A DNA stretch of 64,000 bases from Nitrospirota bacterium (GCA_016219645.1 JACRLR010000034.1:1-64000), one strand, 5' to 3'. Numbered from the stretch's first letter, positions 53,281 to 61,276 are shown. A program made the numbers and translations. The notes: a model not told the origin generated them from the letters alone.

Positions 53281-54042
53281 ATGAGAATCAGGAAGAAAAC
53301 CCCCAAGCCTTCAGCCAAACGGCCCCCCCTCTATTTCGTGGGCTATCGGGGAACTGTGCCGGCGCTGGAAGAACTCAAGGCCTGGTACGATCTTGAATAC
53401 GGCGGTCCGTTGACTCTGCGGGCCGACGAACAGGCAACAGAATCCTGGTCCGCGGTCCATGGGCCCTGGACCGCTCATATCGTCATCCCGCTCCCTCCAA
53501 CCCATATCGAAGGGCTGAAGGAAAAACTTGCCTGGGAACATGAACATGTTGGGGCCGTTGCGCCATCCCTCATGCCTCCGCGCGATATGCCGGACACCAT
53601 TTTATTTGCGGCCCGGCTCGCGCGGGGGCTTACACTCCTTACGCAAGGGACGGCCTATGACATCACCACCGATCAGTACGTCAATCCATCGGATTGGCAG
53701 GATCGCCCCCTCACCCTCTTCAACGTGAGCGATCACATTCCGGTCCTGCAGGCTGAGGATGAACAAGGCCATCGGAACTGGTGCTATACGCTCGGCCTGA
53801 GCAAGTTCGGCGTGGATGAACTCGAAATGTTTCTTGCCCCTGGCCTCCCGGACCAGCCTATCCGTGATCTCCTCAGAGAAACGGCGGATGAATTGACCAG
53901 GATCGGACAGTCGCCGAAAGTCGGAAGTCATATTCGTATCGCCTCTTCGGGTCAGAGCATTGCGATCGCCAACCACCGCACCGCCGCGCCGGCCGGCCGT
54001 ATGCTGAGCTTTCGGGAAATTCGACCGTTACCGGCTGGTTGA
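53281..54042 (+). CDS. Hypothetical protein
   Basis: This 253-residue soluble protein is not recognised. It begins basic (MRIRKKTPKPSAKRPP). The rest has mixed alpha/beta character, with EELKAWYDLEYGGPLTLRAD, PWTAHIVIPLPPTHIEGLKE, LTLLTQGTAYDITTDQYVNP and GLSKFGVDELEMFL. The gene begins 68 bp after typA. Its end merges into TGGTT-family copy F. No function is suggested. Confidence 0.5.
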   Translation: MRIRKKTPKPSAKRPPLYFVGYRGTVPALEELKAWYDLEYGGPLTLRADEQATESWSAVHGPWTAHIVIPLPPTHIEGLKEKLAWEHEHVGAVAPSLMPPRDMPDTILFAARLARGLTLLTQGTAYDITTDQYVNPSDWQDRPLTLFNVSDHIPVLQAEDEQGHRNWCYTLGLSKFGVDELEMFLAPGLPDQPIRDLLRETADELTRIGQSPKVGSHIRIASSGQSIAIANHRTAAPAGRMLSFREIRPLPAG

Positions 54043-54124
54043 TCTGGTTTGTTTTGTTTATCTGGTTGATTTGGTTCATCTAATTAGTTTCGTTCAACCA
54101 AAAAACCAAACAAACCAGAGCAAC
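54034..54124. repeat. TGGTT-family palindrome, copy F
   Basis: The left arm overlaps the last codons of the 53281-54042 gene (GGTTGATCTGGTTTGTTTTG). The centre is TTAGTTTCGTTCAACCA, the reverse complement of the conserved TTGAACGAAAC centre, and the right arm is ACCAAACAAACCAGAG. Reverse orientation relative to copies C-E. Confidence 0.75.
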
Positions 54125-54255
54125 CTGCTGGTTTCCACGTTTCACGGGTCCTTCTAGGCCTTCAGGACCGTTGACAAGCTTTCAAGCCGCACGGTAAAAA
54201 ATACGGGCGAGATTATGTCAGGGGCCGGACTAAACTCAATGAAGGAGGCGTACAG

Positions 54256-54726
54256 ATGAGCGACGTAGCACCGGAAATCAAGGTAGGCGATACCGCACCG
54301 GATTTTAACTTAAAAGACCAGGACCAGCAGGACGTGAAGCTGAGCGACTATCGTGGCAAGAAAAATGTCGTCCTCTGTTTCTATCCGCTGGACTGGAGCC
54401 CGGTCTGCCAAGGCGAGAACAAGTGTTTGACCGACGACTTCCCCAAGTTCCAATCGGCCAATGCAGAACTGTTCGGCATCAGCTGCGACAGCTTCTTTTC
54501 CCACAAGGCCTGGGCTGACTCCATGGACCTCAAGCATCGGCTGCTGTCGGACGTCCATCGGACCACCGCAAAGGGCTACGGTCTCTATTTTGAGCCGTTG
54601 AACTGCTCGAAGCGCGCGACTGTCATCGTGGACAAGAACGGCAAGGTCGCCTATGCGAAGGTGCAGGAAATCAAGGTAGCGCGGGAGGATAAGGACATCC
54701 TTGCAGCTCTCGCCAAGCTTAGCTGA
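54256..54726 (+). CDS. Peroxiredoxin, AhpC/TSA type
   Basis: This 156-residue thiol peroxidase has the peroxidatic cysteine in PLDWSPVCQGENK. A second cysteine occurs in GISCDSFFSHKAW (candidate resolving residue) and another in NCSKRATVIVD. This layout is like the BCP/AhpE-type single-domain peroxiredoxins. The first catalytic position is Ser where the family usually has Thr. The start at 54256 follows GGAGG. A thioredoxin-like gene follows 79 bp later and could reduce it. Confidence 0.92.
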   Translation: MSDVAPEIKVGDTAPDFNLKDQDQQDVKLSDYRGKKNVVLCFYPLDWSPVCQGENKCLTDDFPKFQSANAELFGISCDSFFSHKAWADSMDLKHRLLSDVHRTTAKGYGLYFEPLNCSKRATVIVDKNGKVAYAKVQEIKVAREDKDILAALAKLS

Positions 54727-54727
54727 T

Positions 54728-54792
54728 TAGTGCTGAGGACTGAGTGCTGAGACCGATCTCTTGGCTCACTCAGCACTCAGAACTCAGCACTT
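54728..54792. repeat. CTGAG-family palindrome, copy 2
   Basis: TAGTGCTGAGGACTGAGTGC and ACTCAGCACTCAGAACTCAG, then CACTTAA, form arms between the peroxiredoxin and thioredoxin genes. Related to 13744-13836. Confidence 0.65.
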
Positions 54793-54805
54793 AACCCTTT
54801 TAATC

Positions 54806-55138
54806 ATGTCTGGCACCGTCGAAGACGTCAGAGACGAAAACTACAAGGAATTTACCGAGGCACCCGCCTCGATCGTCGCCTATGGGTTAGCGACCTGTGA
54901 GCCCTGCAAGACCTACGACCCGATCCTGGAACAGATCGCCGTCACATTTCCAGACGTGAAGGTCGGCAAGGCCAAGATGCACGTGCCGGGCCGTTGCCGT
55001 GAGATCAAGAAGAGCCACACTTTCGAGACCTACCCCACCACGCACTTCTTTTCCAATGGCAAGCTGCTCCTGACCCGTGAAGGAGTGGTGGAGCCGGACG
55101 AACTCGCCGCCCTGATTTCAGATCACCTGCTGAAATAG
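54806..55138 (+). CDS. Thioredoxin-fold protein with CEPC active site
   Basis: This 110-residue protein has a thioredoxin fold with the active site in YGLATCEPCKTYDPIL (C-E-P-C instead of C-G-P-C) and the cis-proline in TYPTTHFFSNGK. It is a probable disulfide reductase or electron donor in the cytoplasm, possibly to the upstream peroxiredoxin. The start at 54806 avoids the preceding repeat; an ATG at 54761 is within it. Confidence 0.82.
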   Translation: MSGTVEDVRDENYKEFTEAPASIVAYGLATCEPCKTYDPILEQIAVTFPDVKVGKAKMHVPGRCREIKKSHTFETYPTTHFFSNGKLLLTREGVVEPDELAALISDHLLK

Positions 55139-55345
55139 AAAAGAAGGGGATGGAGCCTGATGATCTTCTGTGCTCGCGCAACGCGCTCGGGCTTGTCTGT
55201 CTGGTTGGCCGGTCTTTCTGGTCTATCTGGTTCTTCCGGATGAATTTCCAGTGTGATTAACAAGACAAACCAGATAGACGAGATAGACCAGATGAACCAG
55301 CATTCGCTGGATGCGCGCAGTGGAAGATCAATCAGCCCCCATCCC
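55138..55345. repeat. GCGCAACGCGC-family palindrome with nested TGGTT-family element
   Basis: Outer arms GAAGGGGATGGAGCCTGATG...CTCGCGCAACGCGC (55142-55188) and GATGCGCGCAGTGGAAGATC...CCCCATCCC (about 55310-55350) enclose TGGTT-family copy G (55193-55306). It follows the thioredoxin gene. Confidence 0.65.
55193..55306. repeat. TGGTT-family palindrome, copy G
   Basis: Left arm TGTCTGTCTGGTTGGCCGGT and TCTATCTGGTTC, right arm ACAAACCAGATAGACGAGAT and AGACCAGATGAACCAG. The centre differs from other copies. It lies between the two halves of a GCGCAACGCGC-family palindrome. Confidence 0.65.
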
Positions 55346-55463
55346 TGAAGAGATAACGAGCAAGCTTGGAGGGCAATTTTCAGGTTACTTGCACATGCGA
55401 GTGAATTTTCCGGAGGGACGGCGATCCCCCCGAGCCCGTGAGGGTCACTCCGGAGGCAGGAAA

Positions 55464-55940
55464 CTATTTCGTCAATCGCGTCTTCGAGCAGTGTTCGTGC
55501 TGAATCAGCCAGGTGGAGCCCTCTTTGCGGAGGAGGGTGGTGCATTGCCCGGCGTCCTGTGCTTCGAGTTCGCCTTTCCTGATCGCTTGAAACACATAGT
55601 CGTAGGTCGCCCAAGCAGTGGGGCCTGGGATCCGAACTTGTAGGTTTGACACGGAGCTGATAAAGCGCAGGCTGCTTCCGTTCTTGAGCTCAGCTTCATA
55701 GTCCGACAGCCACTTCTCGATGGACTCCCTCGTCTCCGTCTCGCCATCCTGAATACCGACATAGTCCTTGGTATAGAGTTTCAACACGGCATGCTTATCT
55801 CTGGATTCGGAAAAGGTTGAGGCTGCCATGGCGGCTTCCTTGATGGTCTTCTGGATCGCGTCCCCTTCCTCGACAGCCCAGGCCACCGGCGTCCATAGGA
55901 AGCACGACATCAGCAGCGCAGAGATCAGACCTGTATGCAT
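55464..55940 (-). CDS. Secreted NTF2-like (DUF4440/SnoaL-type) protein
   Basis: This 158-residue protein has a signal peptide (MHTGLISALLMSCFLWTPVAWA) and an NTF2-fold region with KHAVLKLYTKDYVGIQDGETETRE, WLSDYEAELK, ATYDYVFQA and WLIQHEHCSK. Such domains bind small molecules or act as scaffolds; the ligand is unknown. It is probably periplasmic. It faces a TGGTT-family element on its 5' side. Confidence 0.72.
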   Translation of the reverse strand: MHTGLISALLMSCFLWTPVAWAVEEGDAIQKTIKEAAMAASTFSESRDKHAVLKLYTKDYVGIQDGETETRESIEKWLSDYEAELKNGSSLRFISSVSNLQVRIPGPTAWATYDYVFQAIRKGELEAQDAGQCTTLLRKEGSTWLIQHEHCSKTRLTK

Positions 55941-55983
55941 AGAGCGATGGGGACTGCCACCCTTCTGCTTGGTGGCTGTCCCC

Positions 55984-56071
55984 GTTCCATCTGTTTATTT
56001 GGTTTGTTGTGTTTGTGTAGTTCTGAGAACCAAAGAAACCAAACAAACCGGTTAACCAGAGAAACCAAACG
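55984..56071. repeat. TGGTT-family palindrome, copy H
   Basis: Left arm TCTGTTTATTTGGTTTGTTG and right arm AACCAAACAAACCGGTTAAC, with centre TAGTTCTGAGAACC. It lies between the NTF2-like gene and the PTPS-like gene. Confidence 0.65.
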
Positions 56072-56078
56072 GATCCTG

Positions 56079-56831
56079 CTAGCCTGCGTATTCGAAAGAC
56101 AAATCCCGGGACTGAACGAGACGGACATTCGATAGTCTTCCCGATGGGAGAGAAGAGACCAGTTGTGTCCAGATATATTCGGCTAGCTGCTCACCGGTCA
56201 CAGACTGAGTCCCGAGGGCCTCACGAAGGTCGTGCCGGTCGAACCGCTGCACCACCCTTTCCTGGACCAACCGGTTGAGGGCACCGATATCCGTCACCAT
56301 ACCGGTGACGGGGTCGATAGTGCCATGGACTGTGATGAAGCAATCCCACTCAGGGCCTGGCCTGCCGTCCTGTACTGCCGTGAAGGAGTAGCGGCGCGTG
56401 ACACTGGCGACGTCGAGTCCTGCTGCGGCCGTCACGTCTGCGTAGAGATCTTCATCCTCATACAACCTGATCGCATGGAGGGTCCCGATGGCTTCTTGCT
56501 GATCCAGCTTGGCCCAGAGCACCAGCGCAAGGTTTTCGGATGTCGGGATCCGGTCCTTGAAATAGGGCATGTCGAGATTCAAATTCTTATGGTCGAATTC
56601 TTCAAGCACATGGAGCAGGATACGCTTCAAATCGAAGAGATTCACGACCATGCCGGTCTGTGGATCCACCTCGCCGGTGACGGTCACTTCGATCAGGTAG
56701 TTATGCCCATGTGCCGGCGGGTTGTAGCAGAGACCGAACACGGAACGGTTTTTCGCCTCATCCCATTCAGGTTTGATGTAACGATGGGCCGCCGCAAACT
56801 CGATACGTTTTGTCAAAAGGACGGTAGACAT
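56079..56831 (-). CDS. Two-domain 6-pyruvoyl-tetrahydropterin synthase / QueD-like protein
   Basis: This 250-residue protein has two T-fold domains. The first (about 1-140) has the zinc histidines in AAAHRYI (H16) and PPAHGHNY (H41, H43) and a cysteine in GLCYN. The second (about 143-250) keeps G-x-(I/V)-D-P-x-T-G-M-V and a DRHDLRE segment but lacks the AAH and HGHxY ligands. The active half could convert dihydroneopterin triphosphate to a tetrahydropterin, as in queuosine synthesis. The second looks like a structural half. No other queuosine gene is nearby. Confidence 0.85.
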   Translation of the reverse strand: MSTVLLTKRIEFAAAHRYIKPEWDEAKNRSVFGLCYNPPAHGHNYLIEVTVTGEVDPQTGMVVNLFDLKRILLHVLEEFDHKNLNLDMPYFKDRIPTSENLALVLWAKLDQQEAIGTLHAIRLYEDEDLYADVTAAAGLDVASVTRRYSFTAVQDGRPGPEWDCFITVHGTIDPVTGMVTDIGALNRLVQERVVQRFDRHDLREALGTQSVTGEQLAEYIWTQLVSSLPSGRLSNVRLVQSRDLSFEYAG

Positions 56832-56837
56832 ATGAAC

Positions 56838-56923
56838 CCAATGTTTAATTTTGAATGTTCAATGTCGAATTCCGATCAGAGAATCTCCCGTCAATTCACC
56901 ATTCAACACTAAACATTCAACAT
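56838..56923. repeat. ATTCAACATT-family palindrome, copy 2
   Basis: Arms AATGTTTAATTTTGAATGTT and CCATTCAACACTAAACATT lie between the PTPS-like gene and the DUF3501 gene. Similar to 13535-13614. Confidence 0.65.
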
Positions 56924-56934
56924 GACCTCGGCGC

Positions 56935-57519
56935 TTACGCGCCGAGGTCAGAGAGCCACTCTTCGCGCATGCTCCCGGGAACAGATGCCTCTGCATGGTA
57001 GGCGTGATGATGCACCGTCAGCATAACCGGTTGACGCAAGTCGGCGAACGACGCGGTCATCGACGCAGTCGGCCGGAACCTGACGAAATGGACTGCGCTG
57101 ATTTTTGTTTCATGGCTGTGGCCGCCTTCGAACTGTCCGAAGACCTGTTCGGACTCGGCGCGGATCGCGACGGTTTCTCCGTGGTCGAGTCCCATGAACA
57201 TGTCGAGCCATTCTTTCATCCGGTCCTGTTCCGTGATCTCGATCAGCAGGGTGGCGCTCAACTCACCGGATCCCGGCATGAGGGCATTATAGACATCCAA
57301 CTCTTCCTGGACCTTGCGGGGATCGATAATGTGCTCGACCCGGATCATTTCCTGCGTCTGAAACCGCAACGTCTCGCGATTTTCGAAGATGAGCGTGACG
57401 AGCGGCCCGACGGAAATCCGCCGCCGCTGCTTCAGTGCGATGATCTGCGAGCGGAGCCCCTCCCGCTGGCGCTCATAGTCAGCCATAGACAACAGATCAG
57501 CTTGGACAAGTTGTTTCAT
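56935..57519 (-). CDS. DUF3501-family protein
   Basis: This 194-residue protein carries the family pattern: K-LV-ADLLSMADYERQREGLRSQIIALKQRRRISVGP, TLIFENRETLRFQTQEMIRVEHI and EELDVYNALMPGSGELSATLLIEI. The domain function is unknown, but such genes recur with rubrerythrin and GlpC-like Fe-S proteins, as they do here. It follows the Fe-S gene on the minus strand with a CACG-type repeat in the gap. Confidence 0.85.
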   Translation of the reverse strand: MKQLVQADLLSMADYERQREGLRSQIIALKQRRRISVGPLVTLIFENRETLRFQTQEMIRVEHIIDPRKVQEELDVYNALMPGSGELSATLLIEITEQDRMKEWLDMFMGLDHGETVAIRAESEQVFGQFEGGHSHETKISAVHFVRFRPTASMTASFADLRQPVMLTVHHHAYHAEASVPGSMREEWLSDLGA

Positions 57520-57529
57520 CGTCTTTCTT

Positions 57530-57608
57530 TCGCTTCACGAACGGCGCTTCTTGCGTTTTACGTCTAACGTTTCACGAATAACGCCTCACGCCTTACCCCT
57601 CACGCCTA
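57530..57608. repeat. CACG-type degenerate repeat, copy 4
   Basis: Units such as CGCTTCACGAACGGCGCTTC, CTAACGTTTCACGAATAACG and CGCCTCACGCCTTACCCCTC follow each other between the Fe-S gene and the DUF3501 gene. Confidence 0.6.
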
Positions 57609-57620
57609 GCATCCTGCCGT

Positions 57621-58895
57621 TCATGACTGCAACCCATACGCATCGCGCACGATTTGAATCGGATGTTTCGTCGGCCTGCCGCCGGCATGGGCCATAGCGC
57701 CGGCTTGGTCCAGCTGCAATCCCGCCAGAGGACAATCGGAGGCGACAAGATCCGCCGGAGCCTGTTCAATCACCCGAACGGCCTTCTGCGCGATCAGCAT
57801 CGAGAGGGGGAAGAATTCCGTCTTGGCGGACCATGAACCATCGTGGCCCGAACACTTTTCAATCACTTCGACCTGTGCGCCGGCGCACTCCATCAGTTCC
57901 TTGGATTTGAATCCGATGTTCTGATCCCGCAGATGGCAGGGCACCTGATAGGCCACTCGTCCCGGGTTTCGCTGAAAGTCAGTGGCCAGGGCGCCCTCCC
58001 GCTTCAGTTTCATCAGATATTCCGACACATCGAATGTTCGTTCCGCCACGCGCCGTGCATCAAGGCCGCCGACGATCTCCGGGTATTCCCGCTTCCACAT
58101 CAAGCTACAACTGGGCACCGGCACGACAATCTCATACCCTTTCTCCACCCACGGCAAAAATGACGCGATGTTCGCCGAGGCAGCCTGCTGAATTGCTGCC
58201 GTATCGCCGGTGTCGAACGAGGGCATGCCGCAACAACGTTGTTCGGGAATCACGACGTGCACGCCGTTCTTTTCAAGGACTTGCACCGTCGCTTTGCCGA
58301 TATCGGTCGCTTGATAGTTGATCAAGCAGCTTCCAAACAGCGCGACCTTCCGCTGTGCGGAAGCAGGAACCTGTGCTGCCCCTCGGCGCTCCCACCACTG
58401 GGTAAACCGCTCTGGAGAGAAGTGCAGGACCTGCCGATCCCGGTGGAGGCCGCCCCACGATTCCATCAGCCCGCGAAGGAACCGATTGCCCATCGCCCAA
58501 TTCGCGACCGACGCGACCAGAGTCCCCAGCGTACCAAGCAGATCTGTTTTGATCAGCCACCGATCACGCCAGCCCACCCCGCGCGTTGCGGCCAGGTGCT
58601 TTTTCCAGGCGATCATCAAGCGGGGAAAATCGAGAGCATATTGATGCGGAGGCGTATAGGGGCAGTGGTTGTAGCAAAGTTTACAATAGTAGCATTCATC
58701 GACCACCCGATGATGATCGGCTGGCGTGAGTTTGGCGACGTCGCCCTCATACCGGTCGATGCCGTCGAGCAACGTGTTGAATGACGGGCAGAGATTGAAG
58801 CAGCGACGGCAGCCATCGCAGACGTCATAGATACGTTGCGTCTCTTTCTGGAGCCGTGCGGGATCGATGGAGGTCATGAGGTTCAGACCGTTCAC
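57621..58895 (-). CDS. GlpC-like iron-sulfur oxidoreductase with CCG domains
   Basis: This 424-residue protein has an N-terminal ferredoxin-like part with two cluster motifs (CDGCRRCFNLCP near 25-36 and CYYCKLCYNHCP near 72-83). Two CCG-type domains carry CC residues (QRCCGMPSF) and the second the degenerate KCSGHDGSW. It resembles GlpC and HdrB/D-like subunits that move electrons through a quinone or thiol. It lies between rubrerythrin and DUF3501 genes. The start is a GTG at 58895, with GGAGAG 11 bases upstream; the ATG at 58877 lacks a site. Confidence 0.86.
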   Translation of the reverse strand: MNGLNLMTSIDPARLQKETQRIYDVCDGCRRCFNLCPSFNTLLDGIDRYEGDVAKLTPADHHRVVDECYYCKLCYNHCPYTPPHQYALDFPRLMIAWKKHLAATRGVGWRDRWLIKTDLLGTLGTLVASVANWAMGNRFLRGLMESWGGLHRDRQVLHFSPERFTQWWERRGAAQVPASAQRKVALFGSCLINYQATDIGKATVQVLEKNGVHVVIPEQRCCGMPSFDTGDTAAIQQAASANIASFLPWVEKGYEIVVPVPSCSLMWKREYPEIVGGLDARRVAERTFDVSEYLMKLKREGALATDFQRNPGRVAYQVPCHLRDQNIGFKSKELMECAGAQVEVIEKCSGHDGSWSAKTEFFPLSMLIAQKAVRVIEQAPADLVASDCPLAGLQLDQAGAMAHAGGRPTKHPIQIVRDAYGLQS

Positions 58896-58944
58896 GATTG
58901 CTATTCTCTCCTGTGACGTCCCACGAATACAAGCGCGCAAAGCA

Positions 58945-58980
58945 CGAAGGGTGAGCCGGGATATCCCGGCTCACCCTTCG
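58945..58980 (-). terminator. Perfect 36 bp palindrome between rubrerythrin and Fe-S genes
   Basis: CGAAGGGTGAGCCGGGAT and its exact complement ATCCCGGCTCACCCTTCG. It lies between the rubrerythrin stop and the Fe-S start on the minus strand, with only a weak T-tract. It probably attenuates read-through so that rubrerythrin is made in excess. Confidence 0.65.
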
Positions 58981-59002
58981 TAATGTCAGATGAAAATCAG
59001 CC

Positions 59003-59431
59003 CTATGACTGTTTCAGACTGTCGAGCCCCTTCGTGAAGCGATTCGCATGGGACCGTTCCGCCTTGGCGAGTGTCTCGAACCATTCGGCGAGTTCAGGAA
59101 AGCCCTCATCCCGTGCCGTTTTGGCCATGCCGGGGTACATCTGCGTGTACTCGTAGGTTTCGCCTTCGATGGCGGACTTCAGATTGGCCTCGGTATTGCC
59201 GATCGCGATCCCGGTTGCCGGATCCCCGACTTCCTTCAAGAAATCCAGGTGGCCGAAGGCGTGGCCTGTTTCTGCTTCGGACGTATCCCGGAACAAGCCG
59301 CCGATATCAGGAAACCCCTCGATATCAGCCCGCCGGGCGAAATAGAGATAGCGCCGATTGGCCTGGGACTCCCCGGCAAATGCTCCCTTGAGATTGTCGT
59401 GGCTCTTGGTCCCTTTCAAACTGTTCCCCAT
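59003..59431 (-). CDS. Rubrerythrin-family diiron protein
   Basis: This 142-residue four-helix protein has the paired diiron ligands E-x2-(H/Y): [53 protein letters not shown] and [13 protein letters not shown]. It lacks the C-terminal rubredoxin domain of classic rubrerythrins, so electrons must come from another protein, possibly the downstream Fe-S protein. It probably reduces peroxide. It heads the rubrerythrin / FeS / DUF3501 gene set on the minus strand. A GGAGGA site precedes the ATG. Confidence 0.92.
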   Translation of the reverse strand: MGNSLKGTKSHDNLKGAFAGESQANRRYLYFARRADIEGFPDIGGLFRDTSEAETGHAFGHLDFLKEVGDPATGIAIGNTEANLKSAIEGETYEYTQMYPGMAKTARDEGFPELAEWFETLAKAERSHANRFTKGLDSLKQS

Positions 59432-59546
59432 GGTGTCCTCCTCCCTATACGTAGAAATTTCGCCGTCACCGCCGCCGCGATCTTATCACTAAGCCCCCGG
59501 TGATTAACAGAGTCATCCTCGTAGATCAATGGGTCACGTCCGTTCG

Positions 59547-60107
59547 TCATCCGACCGGCCTATACAGTGGCAATTCCGATTCCATCTCGGCCAAGGGCTT
59601 GTAGGTACGGTCCTTGGCAGACAAGATGGGTGTTGCAACCGGCCAGGGAATCGCGAGAGCCGGATCGTTCCAGATAATGCCCCGCTCGGCGCCCGGCGCA
59701 TAGTAGTCGGTGCATTTATACAGGAACGAAGCGCGGTCGCTGGTCACGCAGAATCCATGGGCACAACCGGGCGGTACATAGACCTGGTGCCGATTTTCAG
59801 CCGAGAGCTCTGCTCCGTACCAGCGGCCAAAACTCGGCGATCCCTTTCGGATATCCACCACGACATCATAGACCGCTCCGTCAGTCACCATCACGAGCTT
59901 CCCCTGGGCGTGCGGCTCTTGATAGTGGAGCCCGCGCAACGTGCCCCTCATTGACTGTGAATAGTTATCCTGAACGAAGGTGTCCGGAACACCGGCGTCT
60001 TCGTAGCGGCGTGCATGGTAGGTCTCGAGAAAGAGGCCCCGTGGATCGCGGAAGACGTCCGGCTCGATCAGCAAGAGGCCTGGGATTGTGGTTGTCGTGA
60101 CCTGCAC
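59547..60107 (-). CDS. rfbC: dTDP-4-dehydrorhamnose 3,5-epimerase
   Basis: RfbC epimerises dTDP-4-dehydro-6-deoxyglucose to the rhamnose precursor for surface polysaccharide. The 186-residue cupin has the catalytic residues in RGLHYQEPHAQGKLVMVTDGAVYDV (His of RGLHYQ) and YKCTDYYAPGAERGIIWNDPA. Length is normal. No rfbA, B or D is adjacent. A hypothetical gene ends 24 bp upstream, so the two are probably one transcript. Confidence 0.94.
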   Translation of the reverse strand: MQVTTTTIPGLLLIEPDVFRDPRGLFLETYHARRYEDAGVPDTFVQDNYSQSMRGTLRGLHYQEPHAQGKLVMVTDGAVYDVVVDIRKGSPSFGRWYGAELSAENRHQVYVPPGCAHGFCVTSDRASFLYKCTDYYAPGAERGIIWNDPALAIPWPVATPILSAKDRTYKPLAEMESELPLYRPVG

Positions 60108-60131
60108 AATGCGTCTCCTCTTCTTTGTCGC

Positions 60132-60536
60132 TCATCCCGCCGGCTTTTCGGGATCGACGATCTCGGGAGGATCGGGGTACAATTGCCCAAGCCGATCGAT
60201 CAAGGGCTTCGCAGCCGGCGTGCTCTCGTGGGTCGGGTCACTCACGGGATGGTCCCAGATGAGCGTCTGAATGCCTGCGTCCGTCAGCAACGAGCGGATC
60301 GTGGACAGGCAGGCTTCCAGCGTCAATTCCGTGCCCTCGCGAAGATCGAGCACCCGTGCGTTGGGATCGGTCGGTGGCGCCTCTGTATGGATCAGCGCCC
60401 AACAGCGATCGAAAATCGTGGTTCGGAGTTCCGACGGGACATTGAGTGTCCTGAGATCAGCGGTGCAGAGGGCCGATACGAACAGGACGAATTGCAAATC
60501 CGGCATTCCGGGATTCTGGATATCCAGTGACGGCAT
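60132..60536 (-). CDS. Hypothetical protein upstream of rfbC
   Basis: This 134-residue soluble protein is not recognised. It has LQFVLFVSALCTADLRTLNVPSELR near the start and a Pro-rich end (GQLYPDPPEIVDPEKPAG). An alternative ATG at 60506 would shorten it by ten residues. It is placed 24 bp before rfbC on the same strand. No function proposed. Confidence 0.45.
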   Translation of the reverse strand: MPSLDIQNPGMPDLQFVLFVSALCTADLRTLNVPSELRTTIFDRCWALIHTEAPPTDPNARVLDLREGTELTLEACLSTIRSLLTDAGIQTLIWDHPVSDPTHESTPAAKPLIDRLGQLYPDPPEIVDPEKPAG

Positions 60537-60639
60537 GGCCCAGCATTATCGATAGCGGCCGGCATGGAGTCAACGGGCCGAGCGCTCTCAACCTTAACCT
60601 TGACCTCAACCTGCCTTCTGTGATGAGGAGCGTCCGATC

Positions 60640-60912
60640 ATGGTGACGATTTCTTTAATGGGTCAGCTGCAAACCGTCGATGGTGAACGCGACCTTGCCT
60701 GTGAAGTTCCTTCCCCCATGTCCGTCCGTCAGGTGATTCAACGGCAGGGGATTCAGCTTCGCCATCTCCTCCAACTCATTCGCGAGAAGAAAGTGCTGGT
60801 GACAGTGAATAAGAAGATCGCCAGTGAGGACTCACTGGTTCAGAACGGCGACGCGATCAGGCTGGTGGGGCACGACGGCATGGGGGGAACGGGGCTTGGT
60901 CCCTCACTGTAA
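60640..60912 (+). CDS. MoaD/ThiS-like ubiquitin-fold protein
   Basis: This 90-residue beta-grasp protein resembles sulfur carriers: VTISLMGQLQTVDGERDL, PMSVRQVIQRQGI, KKVLVTVNKKIASEDSLVQNGDAIRLV. Carriers of this kind end in Gly-Gly, but here the GMGGTG segment is followed by LGPSL, so it would need trimming or may not act as a carrier. It stands alone, convergent with the HU gene. Confidence 0.7.
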   Translation: MVTISLMGQLQTVDGERDLACEVPSPMSVRQVIQRQGIQLRHLLQLIREKKVLVTVNKKIASEDSLVQNGDAIRLVGHDGMGGTGLGPSL

Positions 60913-60933
60913 TGGCGCCGCAAAATAGAAGGC

Positions 60934-60957
60934 CGGCGCCCTTTTCAGGGAGCCGGC
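60934..60957. terminator. Hairpin between convergent MoaD-like and HU genes
   Basis: GGCCGGCGCCC and GGGAGCCGGCC pair around TTTTCA, in the gap between two convergent genes. It could work in either direction. Confidence 0.7.
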
Positions 60958-60988
60958 CCTCTGGTACTTCATGCCGAACGATCTTCAG

Positions 60989-61276
60989 CTACTTCTTTCC
61001 GAGGATCGCATCCTTTGCGGCTTTGGCCACGCGGAACTTGACCACGCGCTTGGCCGGGATCTTGATGGCCTCGCCGGTCTGTGGGTTCCGGCCCATGCGA
61101 GCCTTGCGGTTCGCCAAGACGAGCTTCCCGATTCCAGGGATCACAAACACGTTCTTCGCCTCCTTGTAGGCCAAGGCAGCAAAGTCGTCCATGAGCTGGA
61201 CGGAAGCTTTCTTGGTTAACCCGGTCTTCTGGGCCAGGTAATCGGCGATTTGCGACTTGGTCATTGACTTAGCCAT
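60989..61276 (-). CDS. HU-family DNA-binding protein
   Basis: This 95-residue nucleoid protein has the HU fold: MTKSQIADYLAQKTGLTKK, the FVIPGIGKLVLANRKARMGRNPQTGE arm that wraps DNA, and IKIPAKRVVKFRVAKAAKDA. The arm has the RNPxTG signature. It bends and compacts DNA; HU versus IHF cannot be decided, though the length fits HU. The start at 61276 follows AGGAGG by 8 bases. Upstream in-frame starts are discarded. Confidence 0.93.
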   Translation of the reverse strand: MAKSMTKSQIADYLAQKTGLTKKASVQLMDDFAALAYKEAKNVFVIPGIGKLVLANRKARMGRNPQTGEAIKIPAKRVVKFRVAKAAKDAILGKK

